NCBI GenBank assembly: GCA_017503235.1
Contig: JAFVTL010000033.1
Location: 1 to 32,385 of the forward strand
Length of the DNA: 32,385 bases
Reading direction: 5' to 3'
Origin: Bacteroidaceae bacterium
GTDB lineage: Bacteria; Bacteroidota; Bacteroidia; Bacteroidales; Bacteroidaceae
In this document: piece by piece, positions 9,318 through 18,986 of the stretch
Position numbering within the stretch: the stretch's first letter is position 1
Layout of the letters: each line of letters starts with the position of its first letter
Made by a program: the position numbers and the translations under genes
Notes under the pieces: model-generated
Told to the model about the DNA's origin: nothing
What the model saw: only the letters and a program-made list of their open reading frames with translations
Database searches by the model: none

Positions 9318-10259
9318 ATGCTGAAAGATGCAAAAATTTATGTAGCCGGTCACAAAGGTATGGTGGGTTCTGCCATCGTCCGTGAATTGCAACGCCAAGG
9401 ATACCTTCAAATCATTACACGTACCCACGCAGAACTTGACCTTTGTAGACAAGAAGAAGTAGAACAGTTCTTCGCTGTAGAAAGGCCTGAATATGTATTC
9501 CTTGCAGCAGCAAAGGTTGGTGGAATTGTAGCTAATCAAAGTGCATTGGCGGACTTCATGTATGACAACATGATGTTAGAAATGAATGTCATCCACGCAG
9601 CTTGGAAAAACGATTGCAAAAAACTGCTTTTCTTAGGTTCCAGTTGCATCTATCCACGAATGGCTCCACAACCGATGCCAGAAAGTTGCTTATTGACTGG
9701 TGAATTGGAAAAGACCAATGAAGCCTACGCATTAGCCAAGATATCCGGATTAAAATATTGCGAATACTTGAACAAGCAATATAATACGGATTTTATCAGC
9801 GTAATGCCGACAAATTTATATGGACCGAACGACAACTATCATCCGACACATAGCCATGTATTACCTGCCTTAATACGACGCTTTCACGAAGCAAAAGAAC
9901 ATGGTCTTTCCCATGTAACTTGCTGGGGCGATGGAAGTCCACTGCGTGAATTTCTCTATGTTGACGATTTGGCAAACTTATGTGTTTTCCTTATGAACCA
10001 TTATAGTGGCAATGAAACCATAAATGCTGGTACAGGAAAAGAGCTAAGTATCAAAGAACTGACAGAATTAGTAGCAGAAATCATTGGTTATAAAGGTGAA
10101 ATTCATTGGGACACAAGCAAGCCTAATGGCACACCAAGGAAATTATTGGATGTTAGCAAAGCAACAAAACTTGGGTGGAAATATCGAACTGAATTGAAAG
10201 AAGGTATACGTTTAGCTTATGAAGATTTTCTAAACAATCCAATGAGAGCAGAAAGATAA
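9318..10259 (+). CDS. fcl: GDP-L-fucose synthase (3,5-epimerase/4-reductase)
   Basis: Epimerises and reduces GDP-4-keto-6-deoxymannose to GDP-L-fucose using NADPH. The 313-aa SDR protein has the N-terminal [15 protein letters not shown] loop, [12 protein letters not shown], the [16 protein letters not shown] segment and the catalytic YALAK (Y137), followed by [20 protein letters not shown]. It is the last gene of the export operon and ends in the hairpin at 10258-10290. With gmd it gives a complete de novo GDP-fucose route, which gut Bacteroidales use to fucosylate surface polymers and glycoproteins. Confidence 0.97.
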   Translation: MLKDAKIYVAGHKGMVGSAIVRELQRQGYLQIITRTHAELDLCRQEEVEQFFAVERPEYVFLAAAKVGGIVANQSALADFMYDNMMLEMNVIHAAWKNDCKKLLFLGSSCIYPRMAPQPMPESCLLTGELEKTNEAYALAKISGLKYCEYLNKQYNTDFISVMPTNLYGPNDNYHPTHSHVLPALIRRFHEAKEHGLSHVTCWGDGSPLREFLYVDDLANLCVFLMNHYSGNETINAGTGKELSIKELTELVAEIIGYKGEIHWDTSKPNGTPRKLLDVSKATKLGWKYRTELKEGIRLAYEDFLNNPMRAER

Positions 10260-10290
10260 AGAGGATTCCGAAAGGAACCCTCTTTTCTCT
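10258..10290. terminator. Terminator between convergent fcl and TonB receptor genes
   Basis: AAAGAGG-A-TTCC (10258-10269) pairs with GGAA-C-CCTCTTT (10274-10285), with one A-C mismatch and a GAAA tetraloop. A T-rich tail follows on the plus strand and an A-rich flank on the other side, so it may work in both directions. Confidence 0.75.
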
Positions 10291-10292
10291 TA

Positions 10293-12629
10293 TTAATTGA
10301 ATAACTTGATGCCTACGAAATAAGTTCGTGGTTGAGTTGGACCATAGAAATATCCCGAATCACGGAACACTCCCCTATCCAAGTCTTCTTGAAATGCATT
10401 GAAAATATTCTGAACACCACCGTTCAATTGAAGTTTGACATGTTCATTCAATACAAAAGTATAATTCAACTTTACATTAAAATCAAAGAAATCGGGCGTA
10501 TGTACCATTTCATCCTTTACTATATATTGATAAGGTGAATCTGAAGGTATTTCATCAATCGGTGCAAAATGAGGCACATGCATACGTCCTGTATAGACTC
10601 CTGACAAGGAAAAATCGAAATTCTTAGAAGGTGCGGCTGTAAAAGTAAAGTAACCATAGTAATCGGGAGTTCGTGGCATATTACGTGTACCTTCCACAGA
10701 ACTATCCTCACTCCAATAAGTCAACTCCTTATACCGACTCCGTTGAGCAGTAAAACCTACCTGCAACGAAGCATCACGTCCATGAGCAATTTTACCGTCA
10801 ATGTTAATTCCATATACCTCTGCTCCACTTCCATTACGTCGTTCCTGAATCGCATTTCCACTATTGTCTGCACCTACATTCTGAAGATAAAACACATCGT
10901 TCAAAGAAGTATAGAAACCCTCAATCAACAAATTAGTCTGAAAATGTCCAATATTGGCAGTCCAGTCAATAGAGCCACTAAAGCTATTTGACTTCTCAGG
11001 TTTCAAGCCATCAGCCAATCTAATAAGAACTCCTTCACCACCTACTGCAGTAACGTGCAAGTCTTCATCATAGGCTTGTGGAGCACGGAAACCAGTCGAC
11101 CAAGTCAAACGTGCCTGTAATTTATCACTTGGTTTATAAAGCATATTTACACGAGGACTAAAAATCGGATTATCTATCAGATTATGGTCATCCAAGCGGA
11201 AACCAGCCAAAAGACTGAATTTATCCATCTTCCATTCATTTTGAACAAAGGCACTGGCAATACGCACCTCTTGCCTCAAATCGCGATTATAACCAGTCAT
11301 CACATCATGTAAGTCGTCATTCTGGTATTCCAGGCCAGCCGTAAATTGAGCAGGAGCAAAAAGAACCTTTTTGAAATTCCCTGCATACATAGCGCCAGCT
11401 ACCCAAGTCATGTCTTTTGTCTTACCATAAGCATTCATATCCTGTTGGGCGCCATAATAACTATTGCGATCTACATGTTGTGCAGAAGCGAAGAATGAAA
11501 TCTTGTGTTCATAATCCTTCCAAAACAAGTCATAGTTCAAGCCTCCACTATTGATGACATGTTTGGTCTGTTCGGTAATATCCGTTTCGAACGGTTCGTA
11601 ATCAAATTTATTTCCACCACGACGAAATTCATTGGTTGTATGATATTCAATGCTCAAACGACTGGATTTCATGGGTCGATAATAAGCACGCAAACCGAAT
11701 GTATTCATATTCAACTTGCCAAGTTCCGAAAAGCCATCGTCGTCAGCATCATAAGGATTACGATTTCGATAAGATTGATAAACGGCTATCCCATAAACAT
11801 TGTCTTTTGACACCAAAGAGGCATTGGCACCCATGTACTGTTCCCATACTTTTCCGTTCATATTTGACATGGTTGAGGATACTTGGAAAGAATCATTAAC
11901 CGGATCTTTTGTAATGATATTAATGGTACCTCCTACCGCATTAGCACCAAACAAGGCAGAACCGCCTCCACGAACAACTTCAACACGATCTATCATATTT
12001 ACCGGTATCTGTTCAAGGCCATACACCCCTGAAAGCGCACTGATAACCGGACGACTGTTTATCAAGATTTGTGAATAAGGTCCTTCCAAACCATTGATTC
12101 GTACTTGAGGAAAACCACAATTCTGACAATTGTTCTCTACGCGCAAGCCCGACTGGAAATTAAGAGCCTTAGCCAAATCCGTCGAATTGACCGATTCAAA
12201 CAGCTTTACCCCCATTACATTCACTACAACGGGAGCTACTTTACGGCTTACTTCATTACGATTAGCTGATACAACCACTTCATCAGTCATAATTCCCTCC
12301 TCTACCATCGCGAAATGAATGTCGACAGCAAACTCTTTGCTGACCGTAACCTTCTTTTCCTGCGTTCCATAGCCTAACAATTGAGCGCGCAACGTATATA
12401 CCCCTTCGGGGATGTCAGTGAAAATAAAATCACCGTTTTCATCGGATACGGTACCTCTACCAGTTTCTACAATCAAAATAGTAGCATAGGGCAGACTGTT
12501 TTCCGTTCCCTTTTCTATGACATGCCCCGCAATCGTGTTACCCTCCCTTACCGGTTTAACGTCACCGGCATACAATGATAATGTTGCGCTCAAACACATG
12601 AGCACAAACATTATTGAAATATTTTTCAT
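10293..12629 (-). CDS. TonB-dependent outer-membrane receptor with CxxC plug motif
   Basis: Predicted energised uptake of a bound ligand across the outer membrane. It has 778 aa. The signal peptide (to about residue 21) is followed by a carboxypeptidase-regulatory-like domain (about 30-110), a plug (about 115-240) and a 22-strand-type barrel to the C-terminus (RTYFVGIKLFN). The plug carries NCQNCGF with C168 and C171, then QVRINGLEGPYSQILI and VEVVRGGGSALFGANAVGG. No SusD partner is next to it, so a polysaccharide substrate is unlikely. The gene 59 nt upstream encodes a secreted His/Cys-rich protein. That neighbour and the plug CxxC suggest a metal or metal-chelate ligand, but this is inference. 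Confidence 0.93.
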   Translation of the reverse strand: MKNISIMFVLMCLSATLSLYAGDVKPVREGNTIAGHVIEKGTENSLPYATILIVETGRGTVSDENGDFIFTDIPEGVYTLRAQLLGYGTQEKKVTVSKEFAVDIHFAMVEEGIMTDEVVVSANRNEVSRKVAPVVVNVMGVKLFESVNSTDLAKALNFQSGLRVENNCQNCGFPQVRINGLEGPYSQILINSRPVISALSGVYGLEQIPVNMIDRVEVVRGGGSALFGANAVGGTINIITKDPVNDSFQVSSTMSNMNGKVWEQYMGANASLVSKDNVYGIAVYQSYRNRNPYDADDDGFSELGKLNMNTFGLRAYYRPMKSSRLSIEYHTTNEFRRGGNKFDYEPFETDITEQTKHVINSGGLNYDLFWKDYEHKISFFASAQHVDRNSYYGAQQDMNAYGKTKDMTWVAGAMYAGNFKKVLFAPAQFTAGLEYQNDDLHDVMTGYNRDLRQEVRIASAFVQNEWKMDKFSLLAGFRLDDHNLIDNPIFSPRVNMLYKPSDKLQARLTWSTGFRAPQAYDEDLHVTAVGGEGVLIRLADGLKPEKSNSFSGSIDWTANIGHFQTNLLIEGFYTSLNDVFYLQNVGADNSGNAIQERRNGSGAEVYGINIDGKIAHGRDASLQVGFTAQRSRYKELTYWSEDSSVEGTRNMPRTPDYYGYFTFTAAPSKNFDFSLSGVYTGRMHVPHFAPIDEIPSDSPYQYIVKDEMVHTPDFFDFNVKLNYTFVLNEHVKLQLNGGVQNIFNAFQEDLDRGVFRDSGYFYGPTQPRTYFVGIKLFN

Positions 12630-12688
12630 ATGTTTGTTTGATAAAAAATGTCCAATACTAAATCATAATCTCTCCAGATTCTATAAAT

Positions 12689-13027
12689 TCAGCATTGCAC
12701 AGGAGGGGCACGCAAACGAATTTGTGGTGCATCGCATTCACAAATAAAAGATACTTCACCATTGATTTCATACTCACAAACAACATCCCAATGTACAAAA
12801 TCCAACAAATAGGAACAAGGCTCAACCCCGACAAAATTCGCCGTTTGGGCAATGGTCAGAATCTGAGCTTCTGTATGAGTATGGTCTTGATCTTGATTAG
12901 GATGAGAATGGATTATCATGACACCATTGACATAGTGCACATGCGAAAACATGGTCACACTTGCCTGATATGCCAAGAACAAGGTCAACAGGAATATAGG
13001 GAAAAACTTATACCTTTTAATATCCAT
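12689..13027 (-). CDS. Small secreted His/Cys-rich protein, possible metal binder
   Basis: A 112-aa protein of unrecognised family. The start at 13027 follows a good promoter (13056-13086); longer in-frame starts would overlap it. A hydrophobic N-terminus (IFLLTLFLAYQASVTMF) looks like a signal peptide or anchor. Then come clustered histidines at 29, 31, 40, 42, 49 and 51 (HVHYVNG, IIHSHP, DHTHTEA) plus H79. Five cysteines (71, 84, 96, 98, 112) include CEC and a terminal Cys after LRAPPV. The composition suggests binding of zinc, copper or another transition metal in the periplasm. It sits 59 nt upstream of, and probably in an operon with, the CxxC-plug TonB receptor. Confidence 0.75.
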   Translation of the reverse strand: MDIKRYKFFPIFLLTLFLAYQASVTMFSHVHYVNGVMIIHSHPNQDQDHTHTEAQILTIAQTANFVGVEPCSYLLDFVHWDVVCEYEINGEVSFICECDAPQIRLRAPPVQC

Positions 13028-13055
13028 TATCAAACCATCCTTTAATAATCGGATG

Positions 13056-13086
13056 CAAAAATAATATTTTTGAAATACTGAGACAA
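13056..13086 (-). promoter_or_regulatory. Promoter of the His-rich protein/TonB receptor operon
   Basis: On the minus strand, TTG at 13084-13086 (-33) and TATTTTTG at 13056-13063 (-7) are 20 nt apart. The predicted start near 13049 leaves about a 22-nt leader to the ATG at 13027. No terminator separates it from the kinase gene upstream. Confidence 0.7.
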
Positions 13087-13107
13087 TACCTAAACTTAGG
13101 TATTTGA

Positions 13108-15030
13108 TTACAAAGGATGAGTAAAGACAAAGCGGGCACCTTGTGTATATGTGGTGTCTATCCATATCTTGCCGCCCAATTTTTCAACTATCAGGCGAGT
13201 TATGGAAAGTCCTAATCCAGTTCCTTGAACGTATTCATCCAGCTTTTCAAAACGCTCAAATACCTTTTCCGCTTTTTCTTTAGGAATACCACAACCCGTA
13301 TCCGTCACTGAGAAGATTATCATATTTTCCTCCTTGTCCACCTTCATTCCTATTCGTATACTTCCTTCACGAGTAAATTTGGCCGCATTCGTTAACAAGT
13401 TCATAAAAACTTGTTTCAGACGTTGAGCATCCGTTCTTACGACATAGGCTTCTTCGGTTATATCAAGTTCAAAAGCCGCTTTGGTACGATTGGATTGCTC
13501 AACTACCAATAACGATTCTCGAGCTACACTCACAACATCGTAATTCTGGTATACCATCTTAAGATGTCCGGATTCAATACGTGAAATATCCAGAATATCG
13601 TTGATAAGCATCAACAAGGTGTCAGAATTCTTCTTGATGATTTCACAATAGCCCTTCTTCTCGTCTTCCGGGAATTCCCCACTAACCAATACATCCGAAA
13701 ATCCTACAATAGCATTGAGAGGTGTACGAATTTCATGACTCATATTAGCCAAAAAAGAAGACTTCAGACGGTTGGCTTCCTCTGCTTTATCACGTGCTAT
13801 CATCAATTGTCGTTGGGAAATAATCAAAGCATCACGAAGTTTTTTGATACTAAATGCATAGTATGAGATGCCCATAAGCCCTACGGACAAAACTAAAAAG
13901 ACTACAAGCAATATGATGAACACCTTTTGATTGGTTTCATAAAAACTTGGAGTTTCATTAATCAATATCGCATTGTCAGGCCTTTTCAATTCATATAATG
14001 AAAATTCCTTCAACTTTTCTTCATCCAGGCGATAATGATTATCAAGATATTTAATCTGCACTTCATCCCGATAGCCACCATCCAAATAACGATATACCAT
14101 TCCTGCAAGTTCTCCACCAATATTGTGATAATCTGGAAGATAGCCACCGATAGCCCAATTTCCAAGCCCTATGGTAGAAAGGGTAAATGCGGGTATTTGG
14201 GGATTGGCATCGTGAAACATATAAGTAGTATTGCCCACGTAATAGTTTTCGGTACGATCCACCCTCCAATAACCAATCAGTATACACGTATTGGGAGGCA
14301 AATTGCGGATATCTTCACTAATGGACATAAAGGGTTTCATCTTACCGTCCAACAATATCAATTTCAGGTCTGGATACTTACGGATTTCTTTCTTTACCAA
14401 CGCCTGCATCGTTACACCGGTATATGAATTGTCGGAAAGAAAAGCAATATTACGTACTTCCGGATAATAACGGCGAATCAATTCAATATTCTTATCCACA
14501 TCATAGTAGTTACAGATACTTCCAACGATGTTGTGATTCGGATAATCCTTAAAAGCATTGGTACTCATAGGTTTCCATAGATTCAACGGAATGGAATCCT
14601 TCGGAAAATCTACGGCATTGGCACTGACCTGAGCACTCATTACCGGTATACTCTTTACCCATTCGTCATCCATCGAAAGATAGGCAGCCCACACTTCTTG
14701 TCCAATAAGGATTATCATCACCGGTTTTTCATCGTGTTCCATATGCTTTTTAAGCACACTCCTCAAACGACTTTGCCAAGAGTAAAGTTCGGATAAATTC
14801 TGGCTGTTTATCGTTTCCACAACCACATAGTTACGTCCACCCATGATTGTGTATTGCTCGATAAAAGAAGTCAAATGCGGAGAAATAGACTGATTGTCCG
14901 GATTATAAGATGTAATCACCAATATCTTCTGCGAATTATCAGGCACAGGAGCTGCATATAAAAATGCAAACTGCATCAAACAGAAAAGTATCAGAAATAA
15001 GGATTTAAAAAAGTTACATCTATAAGCCAT
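13108..15030 (-). CDS. Membrane sensor histidine kinase with periplasmic binding-protein-like sensor
   Basis: A 640-aa kinase. The signal peptide or anchor is at residues 1-27. A large periplasmic region (about 30-365) opens with KILVITSYNPDNQS and resembles ABC-type substrate-binding proteins. The TM helix is at about 370-393 (VFIILLVVFLVLSVGLMG), then a coiled linker and HisKA FLANMSHEIRTPLNAIVGF with phospho-acceptor H432. The ATPase domain has NLLTNAAKF, DTGCGIPKEKAEKVFERFEK and GTGLGLSITRLIVEKLGG. There is no receiver or DNA-binding domain and no response regulator beside it. It lies directly upstream of and co-oriented with the His-rich protein/TonB receptor pair, which it may regulate. 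The ligand is unknown. Confidence 0.92.
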   Translation of the reverse strand: MAYRCNFFKSLFLILFCLMQFAFLYAAPVPDNSQKILVITSYNPDNQSISPHLTSFIEQYTIMGGRNYVVVETINSQNLSELYSWQSRLRSVLKKHMEHDEKPVMIILIGQEVWAAYLSMDDEWVKSIPVMSAQVSANAVDFPKDSIPLNLWKPMSTNAFKDYPNHNIVGSICNYYDVDKNIELIRRYYPEVRNIAFLSDNSYTGVTMQALVKKEIRKYPDLKLILLDGKMKPFMSISEDIRNLPPNTCILIGYWRVDRTENYYVGNTTYMFHDANPQIPAFTLSTIGLGNWAIGGYLPDYHNIGGELAGMVYRYLDGGYRDEVQIKYLDNHYRLDEEKLKEFSLYELKRPDNAILINETPSFYETNQKVFIILLVVFLVLSVGLMGISYYAFSIKKLRDALIISQRQLMIARDKAEEANRLKSSFLANMSHEIRTPLNAIVGFSDVLVSGEFPEDEKKGYCEIIKKNSDTLLMLINDILDISRIESGHLKMVYQNYDVVSVARESLLVVEQSNRTKAAFELDITEEAYVVRTDAQRLKQVFMNLLTNAAKFTREGSIRIGMKVDKEENMIIFSVTDTGCGIPKEKAEKVFERFEKLDEYVQGTGLGLSITRLIVEKLGGKIWIDTTYTQGARFVFTHPL

Positions 15031-15070
15031 ATTATACCCAGTAAAAGTTACTGTTTCCTAAATTATTATG

Positions 15071-15101
15071 CAAAGGTAATAAAAAAGAGTACATTACACA
15101 A
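15071..15101 (-). promoter_or_regulatory. Promoter of the binding-protein-type sensor kinase
   Basis: On the minus strand, TTG (15099-15101) and the perfect -7 box TACCTTTG (15071-15078) are 20 nt apart, about 40 nt upstream of the ATG at 15030. It overlaps the region that must also drive the divergent J-protein gene. Confidence 0.7.
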
Positions 15102-15158
15102 GCGGTTTGCACATGTATTTTGTTACAAGCCAATATGAACCAACAAAAAAGTGGAAGA

Positions 15159-16052
15159 ATGGCATTCATCGATTATTATAAAATACTTGGCATCAGCAAA
15201 GACGCCACGCAAGAAGACATCAAGAAGGCATACCGTAAACTGGCACGAAAATACCACCCTGACTTGAACAAGAACAATCCCAATGCACAAGAAAAGTTTC
15301 AGGAAATCAACGAAGCCAACGAAGTATTGAGCAATCCGGAAAAACGAAAAAGGTACGATGAATACGGAGAAAATTGGAAATATGCCGAAGAACTGGAAAA
15401 ACAGAAGAAACGACAAACGAAAGAACAATCAGGAACAAGAGAAGGTACGTTCTGGTATTCGGACGATAACACCAGCGGTTTCTCCGACTTCTTTGAAGAA
15501 CTTTTCGGAAACCGGTATCGAAATTACAATCGGGCTATGCGAGGAAAAGATTACGAAAGTGAATTGCACCTCACCCTACGCCAAGCAGCAGAAGAACAAA
15601 AGCAGATATTGAACTTAAACGGCAAAAACATCCGAATAACCATTCCAGCAGGAGTTGCCGATGGCCAAGTCATCAAGCTGCGAGGATATGGAGAGCCAGG
15701 TAAAGGCGATGCGCCTGACGGTGACTTGTACATCACCTTCCGAATCAAGGAAGACCCGACATTCAAGCGTATTGGAAATGACCTCTATACAACCACAACC
15801 ATCGATTTGTACACCGCCGTATTAGGTGGAGAAATCATCCTTGACACATTGAACGGAAAAGTTAAGGTAAAAATCAAAGCAGGCACCCAAAACAACTCTA
15901 AAATAAGACTGAAAGAAAAGGGGTTTCCCATCTACAAACAAAGCGGGAAATACGGCGACCTCATCCTTTCCATTCAAATTGCCATACCCACACTCCTGAC
16001 CGAACGACAAAAAGAGCTGTTCAAACAAATAAAAAATGCTTCAATAGAATAA
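15159..16052 (+). CDS. CbpA-like J-domain co-chaperone
   Basis: Predicted to stimulate DnaK ATPase and deliver clients. It has 297 aa from the ATG at 15159 ([11 protein letters not shown]), the start that places the J domain at the very N-terminus as in the family. The J domain spans about residues 3-68, with HPD at 33-35. A linker rich in charged and aromatic residues follows (about 70-125), then the two-barrel DnaJ C-terminal domain (about 130-290; e.g. [19 protein letters not shown]). There is no Cys-rich zinc finger, so it is CbpA-type rather than DnaJ. A CbpM-like modulator gene, often found beside such genes, is absent. Its promoter is not clear. Confidence 0.9.
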   Translation: MAFIDYYKILGISKDATQEDIKKAYRKLARKYHPDLNKNNPNAQEKFQEINEANEVLSNPEKRKRYDEYGENWKYAEELEKQKKRQTKEQSGTREGTFWYSDDNTSGFSDFFEELFGNRYRNYNRAMRGKDYESELHLTLRQAAEEQKQILNLNGKNIRITIPAGVADGQVIKLRGYGEPGKGDAPDGDLYITFRIKEDPTFKRIGNDLYTTTTIDLYTAVLGGEIILDTLNGKVKVKIKAGTQNNSKIRLKEKGFPIYKQSGKYGDLILSIQIAIPTLLTERQKELFKQIKNASIE

Positions 16053-16069
16053 GAATTGAAAAATTGCAT

Positions 16070-16077
16070 TATTTTTG
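16070..16077 (+). promoter_or_regulatory. -7 box of the GH94 phosphorylase gene
   Basis: TATTTTTG, a perfect TAnnTTTG box, lies 18 nt after the J-protein stop and 52 nt before the ATG at 16130. No good -33 element is seen. Confidence 0.55.
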
Positions 16078-16129
16078 CACTTATTGAAAATACGACAATC
16101 GGGAGAACGTACAATTAAAACCTTAAATA

Positions 16130-18601
16130 ATGCAAGACAAGATGTTCGGACATTTCGACGACGTGAACCGCGAATATGTCATCACCAATCCACAGACTCC
16201 TTGGCCATGGATCAACTATCTGGGCAACGAGGATTTCTTTTCACTCATCTCGAACACTGCCGGCGGCTACTCGTTCTACAAGGATGCCAAGTTCCGCCGT
16301 ATTACCCGTTACCGCTATAACAATGTGCCCATGGACAATGGCGGGCGCTATTTCTATATCAACGACGGGGGTACCGTATGGTCGCCCGGATGGAAACCCT
16401 GCAAGACTCCGCTCGATTTCTACGAATGCCGCCACGGCATGAGCTATACCCGCATCACCGGTGCCAAGAACGGCATCCGGGCCAGCGTGCTCTTCTTTGT
16501 CCCATTAGGCACCTGGGCCGAAGTGCAGAAGCTCACCCTGACAAACCAAGGCACCGAGGCCAAAACCTTGAAGTTGTACTCGTTTGCCGAATGGTGCCTG
16601 TGGAATGCGGCCACCGATATGGAAAACTTCCAGCGCAACTTCTCCACCGGCGAGGTGGAGGTGGACGGTTCTACCATCTATCACAAGACCGAGTACAAGG
16701 AACGTCGCAACCACTATGCCTTCTATACCGTCAATGCCCCTATACAAGGATTTGACACCGACAGGGAGACCTTTATCGGGCTGTACAACGAGTTCCGCGA
16801 CCCGCAACAGGTGATGCAGGGAACCATCGGAAACAGCATTGCTCACGGATGGAGCCCCATCGCCTCGCACTACATCGAAGTAACCCTGCAACCGGGCGAA
16901 AGCAAGGACTACATCTTCCTGCTGGGCTATGTGGAGAACGAACAGGACCAGAAGTTCGAGCCGGCCACACCGGGATTGCTGCATAGCGGCTCCTCGCCCA
17001 TCGTGAACAAGACCAAGGCCAAGGCCATGATGCAACAGCTGGACACTACCGCGAAGGTGGATGCCGCCTTTGCCCAACTCAAGGCTTACTGGGACGGACT
17101 GCTGGACAGCTATGTGCTCACCAGTCCCGAAGAAAAGCTGGACCGCATGGTGAACATCTGGAACCAGTACCAGTGCATGATTACCTTCAACATGAGCCGC
17201 TCGGCATCGTTCTTCGAAAGCGGCATCGGCCGTGGCATGGGTTTCCGCGACTCCAACCAGGACCTCGTGGGCTTTGTACACCAGATACCGCACCGTGCCC
17301 GCCAGCGTATTATAGACATTGCATCCACCCAATTCCCCGACGGAGGTTGCTACCACCAGTACCAGCCGCTGACCAAGCGCGGTAACAACGACATCGGCGG
17401 CGGATTCAACGACGACCCCATGTGGCTCATCTTCGGCACCGTGGCCTACATCAAGGAAACTGGCGACTTCGGCATTCTGGACGAGGCCGTACCGTTCGAC
17501 AATCAGGAAGGCTCGGAAGTGTCGCTCTTCGAGCACTTGCGCATCTCGTTCAACCACGTTGTCGAGAACCTGGGACCCCACATGCTCCCACTCATCGGCC
17601 GGGCCGACTGGAACGACTGCCTGAACCTGAACTGCTTCTCGTGGGACCCCAACGAATCCTTCCAGACCACCGAAAACAAGACCGAAGGCTCCCAGGCCGA
17701 ATCGCTCATGATAGCCGGCCTGTTTGTGGTGTGCGGACGCGATTACGTGGAACTCTGCCAGCAACTGGGCCGCATGGACGAGGCTGCACGCGCACAGAAG
17801 TTCATCGACAACATGGTACAGGCCGTGAAAGAACACGGATGGGACGGCGAATGGTACCTCCGCGCCTACGATTACTTCGGCCGCAAGGTGGGCTCGAAGG
17901 AAAACGAGGAAGGCCAGATCTTCATCGAATCGCAAGGCTGGTGCACCATGGCAGGCATCGGCCTCGAAGAAGGCATGGTAGAGAAAGCCCTGCACTCCGT
18001 CAAGGAACGTCTGGATTGCGAACACGGCATTGTGCTCAACAACCCGGCATTCACGAAATACGTGGTAGAATACGGCGAAATCTCGTCCTACCCTGCCGGA
18101 TATAAGGAAAATGCGGGCATCTTCTGCCACAACAACCCGTGGGTCATCATCGGCGAAACCGTTTTGGGACGCGGCGACTATGCGTGGGAGTACTTCCGCA
18201 AGATATGCCCCTCGTACACCGAGGAGAACAGCGCCCTGCACAAGGTAGAGCCCTACGTGTACTCGCAGATGATAGCCGGAAAGGATGCCGCACGCCCGGG
18301 CGAGGCCAAGAACAGTTGGCTCACCGGTACCGCCGCCTGGAACTGGTACGCCATCACGCAGTTCATCCTGGGCATCAAACCGGCCTACGACGGCCTCGAA
18401 ATCAACCCCTGCATCTGCCCGGAATGGAAGGAATACCAGGTGAAGCGCAAGTTCCGCGGTGCGGAATACCTCATCACCGTCCTCAACCCCAACGGGGTAT
18501 GCAAGGGCGTGAAGAGCATCGAGGTGGACGGACAGCCCATCGAAGGCTGCATCGTGAAGCACCAACCAGGAAGCCACCAGGTTATAGTAACCTTAGGATA
18601 A
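16130..18601 (+). CDS. GH94 glycoside phosphorylase, cellobiose phosphorylase-like
   Basis: Predicted cytoplasmic phosphorolysis of a beta-linked disaccharide to glucose-1-phosphate (or a relative) plus free sugar. It has 823 aa, the usual size for cellobiose and chitobiose phosphorylases. The N-terminal beta-sandwich domain begins [21 protein letters not shown] linker and an (alpha/alpha)6 barrel follow. [18 protein letters not shown] and the acid motif [10 protein letters not shown] are present; D493 is the likely general acid. [19 protein letters not shown] lies near the end. Sequence alone does not separate cellobiose from other GH94 substrates. The gene is clearly GC-richer than its neighbours, with many CTG, GCC and CGC codons, suggesting transfer or strong codon selection. 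It stands alone, with no transporter or other GH nearby. Confidence 0.88.
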   Translation: MQDKMFGHFDDVNREYVITNPQTPWPWINYLGNEDFFSLISNTAGGYSFYKDAKFRRITRYRYNNVPMDNGGRYFYINDGGTVWSPGWKPCKTPLDFYECRHGMSYTRITGAKNGIRASVLFFVPLGTWAEVQKLTLTNQGTEAKTLKLYSFAEWCLWNAATDMENFQRNFSTGEVEVDGSTIYHKTEYKERRNHYAFYTVNAPIQGFDTDRETFIGLYNEFRDPQQVMQGTIGNSIAHGWSPIASHYIEVTLQPGESKDYIFLLGYVENEQDQKFEPATPGLLHSGSSPIVNKTKAKAMMQQLDTTAKVDAAFAQLKAYWDGLLDSYVLTSPEEKLDRMVNIWNQYQCMITFNMSRSASFFESGIGRGMGFRDSNQDLVGFVHQIPHRARQRIIDIASTQFPDGGCYHQYQPLTKRGNNDIGGGFNDDPMWLIFGTVAYIKETGDFGILDEAVPFDNQEGSEVSLFEHLRISFNHVVENLGPHMLPLIGRADWNDCLNLNCFSWDPNESFQTTENKTEGSQAESLMIAGLFVVCGRDYVELCQQLGRMDEAARAQKFIDNMVQAVKEHGWDGEWYLRAYDYFGRKVGSKENEEGQIFIESQGWCTMAGIGLEEGMVEKALHSVKERLDCEHGIVLNNPAFTKYVVEYGEISSYPAGYKENAGIFCHNNPWVIIGETVLGRGDYAWEYFRKICPSYTEENSALHKVEPYVYSQMIAGKDAARPGEAKNSWLTGTAAWNWYAITQFILGIKPAYDGLEINPCICPEWKEYQVKRKFRGAEYLITVLNPNGVCKGVKSIEVDGQPIEGCIVKHQPGSHQVIVTLG

Positions 18602-18638
18602 CGACTGGCTGAATACAAAACATAGTTTTACACAGCAC

Positions 18639-18680
18639 AAAGCGTTACTTTCTGCATCGGAAAGTAACGCTTTCTATTTT
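18639..18680 (+). terminator. Strong Rho-independent terminator after GH94 gene
   Basis: A perfect 14-bp stem (AAAGCGTTACTTTC at 18639-18652 with GAAAGTAACGCTTT at 18660-18673), a 7-nt loop, and a T-rich tail. Confidence 0.9.
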
Positions 18681-18693
18681 ATCAACACACGGA

Positions 18694-18970
18694 AGGGTAT
18701 TCAAGGTATTCAGTTTTCAGTATTCAGTTTTCAATTGTTTTATTGCAACTGTCAGCAAATCTACACCTTTATTAAATTGTATATATTTATTTAATTTTCT
18801 ATTATATATATTATTATCTATAATTATATATATAATATAATTCATATTATATATATATAAATAAATATTACTATAATAATTATATAAACAGAAAAAATAT
18901 TGATTCTATAACCCATGTACATGCATTTTCAATAAACTGAATACTGAATACTGAATACCTTGAATACCCT
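18694..18970. repeat. 37-bp inverted repeat of heptamer units around an AT-rich core
   Basis: The left arm at 18694-18730 and right arm at 18934-18970 are reverse complements at 36 of 37 positions; the shared core is GGGTATTCAAGGTATTCAG. Both arms contain 7-bp tandem units: ATTCAGT, TTTCAGT, ATTCAGT on the left and three ACTGAAT at 18936-18956 on the right. Roughly 200 bp of mostly A/T sequence with alternating TATA runs lies between. It could form a cruciform or a long RNA hairpin. Confidence 0.8.
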
Positions 18971-18986
18971 AAATATTGGGATATTT

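Noticed and set aside
12695-13045. 116-aa plus-strand frame opposite the His-rich protein
   Set aside because: It is antisense to a gene with a good promoter and signal peptide, and has no motif or promoter of its own.
16505-18577. 690-aa open frame on the minus strand across the GH94 gene
   Set aside because: It lies antisense to a clear GH94 enzyme. Its translation is a low-complexity mix rich in V, A, H and L without motifs. GC-rich third positions explain the lack of stops.
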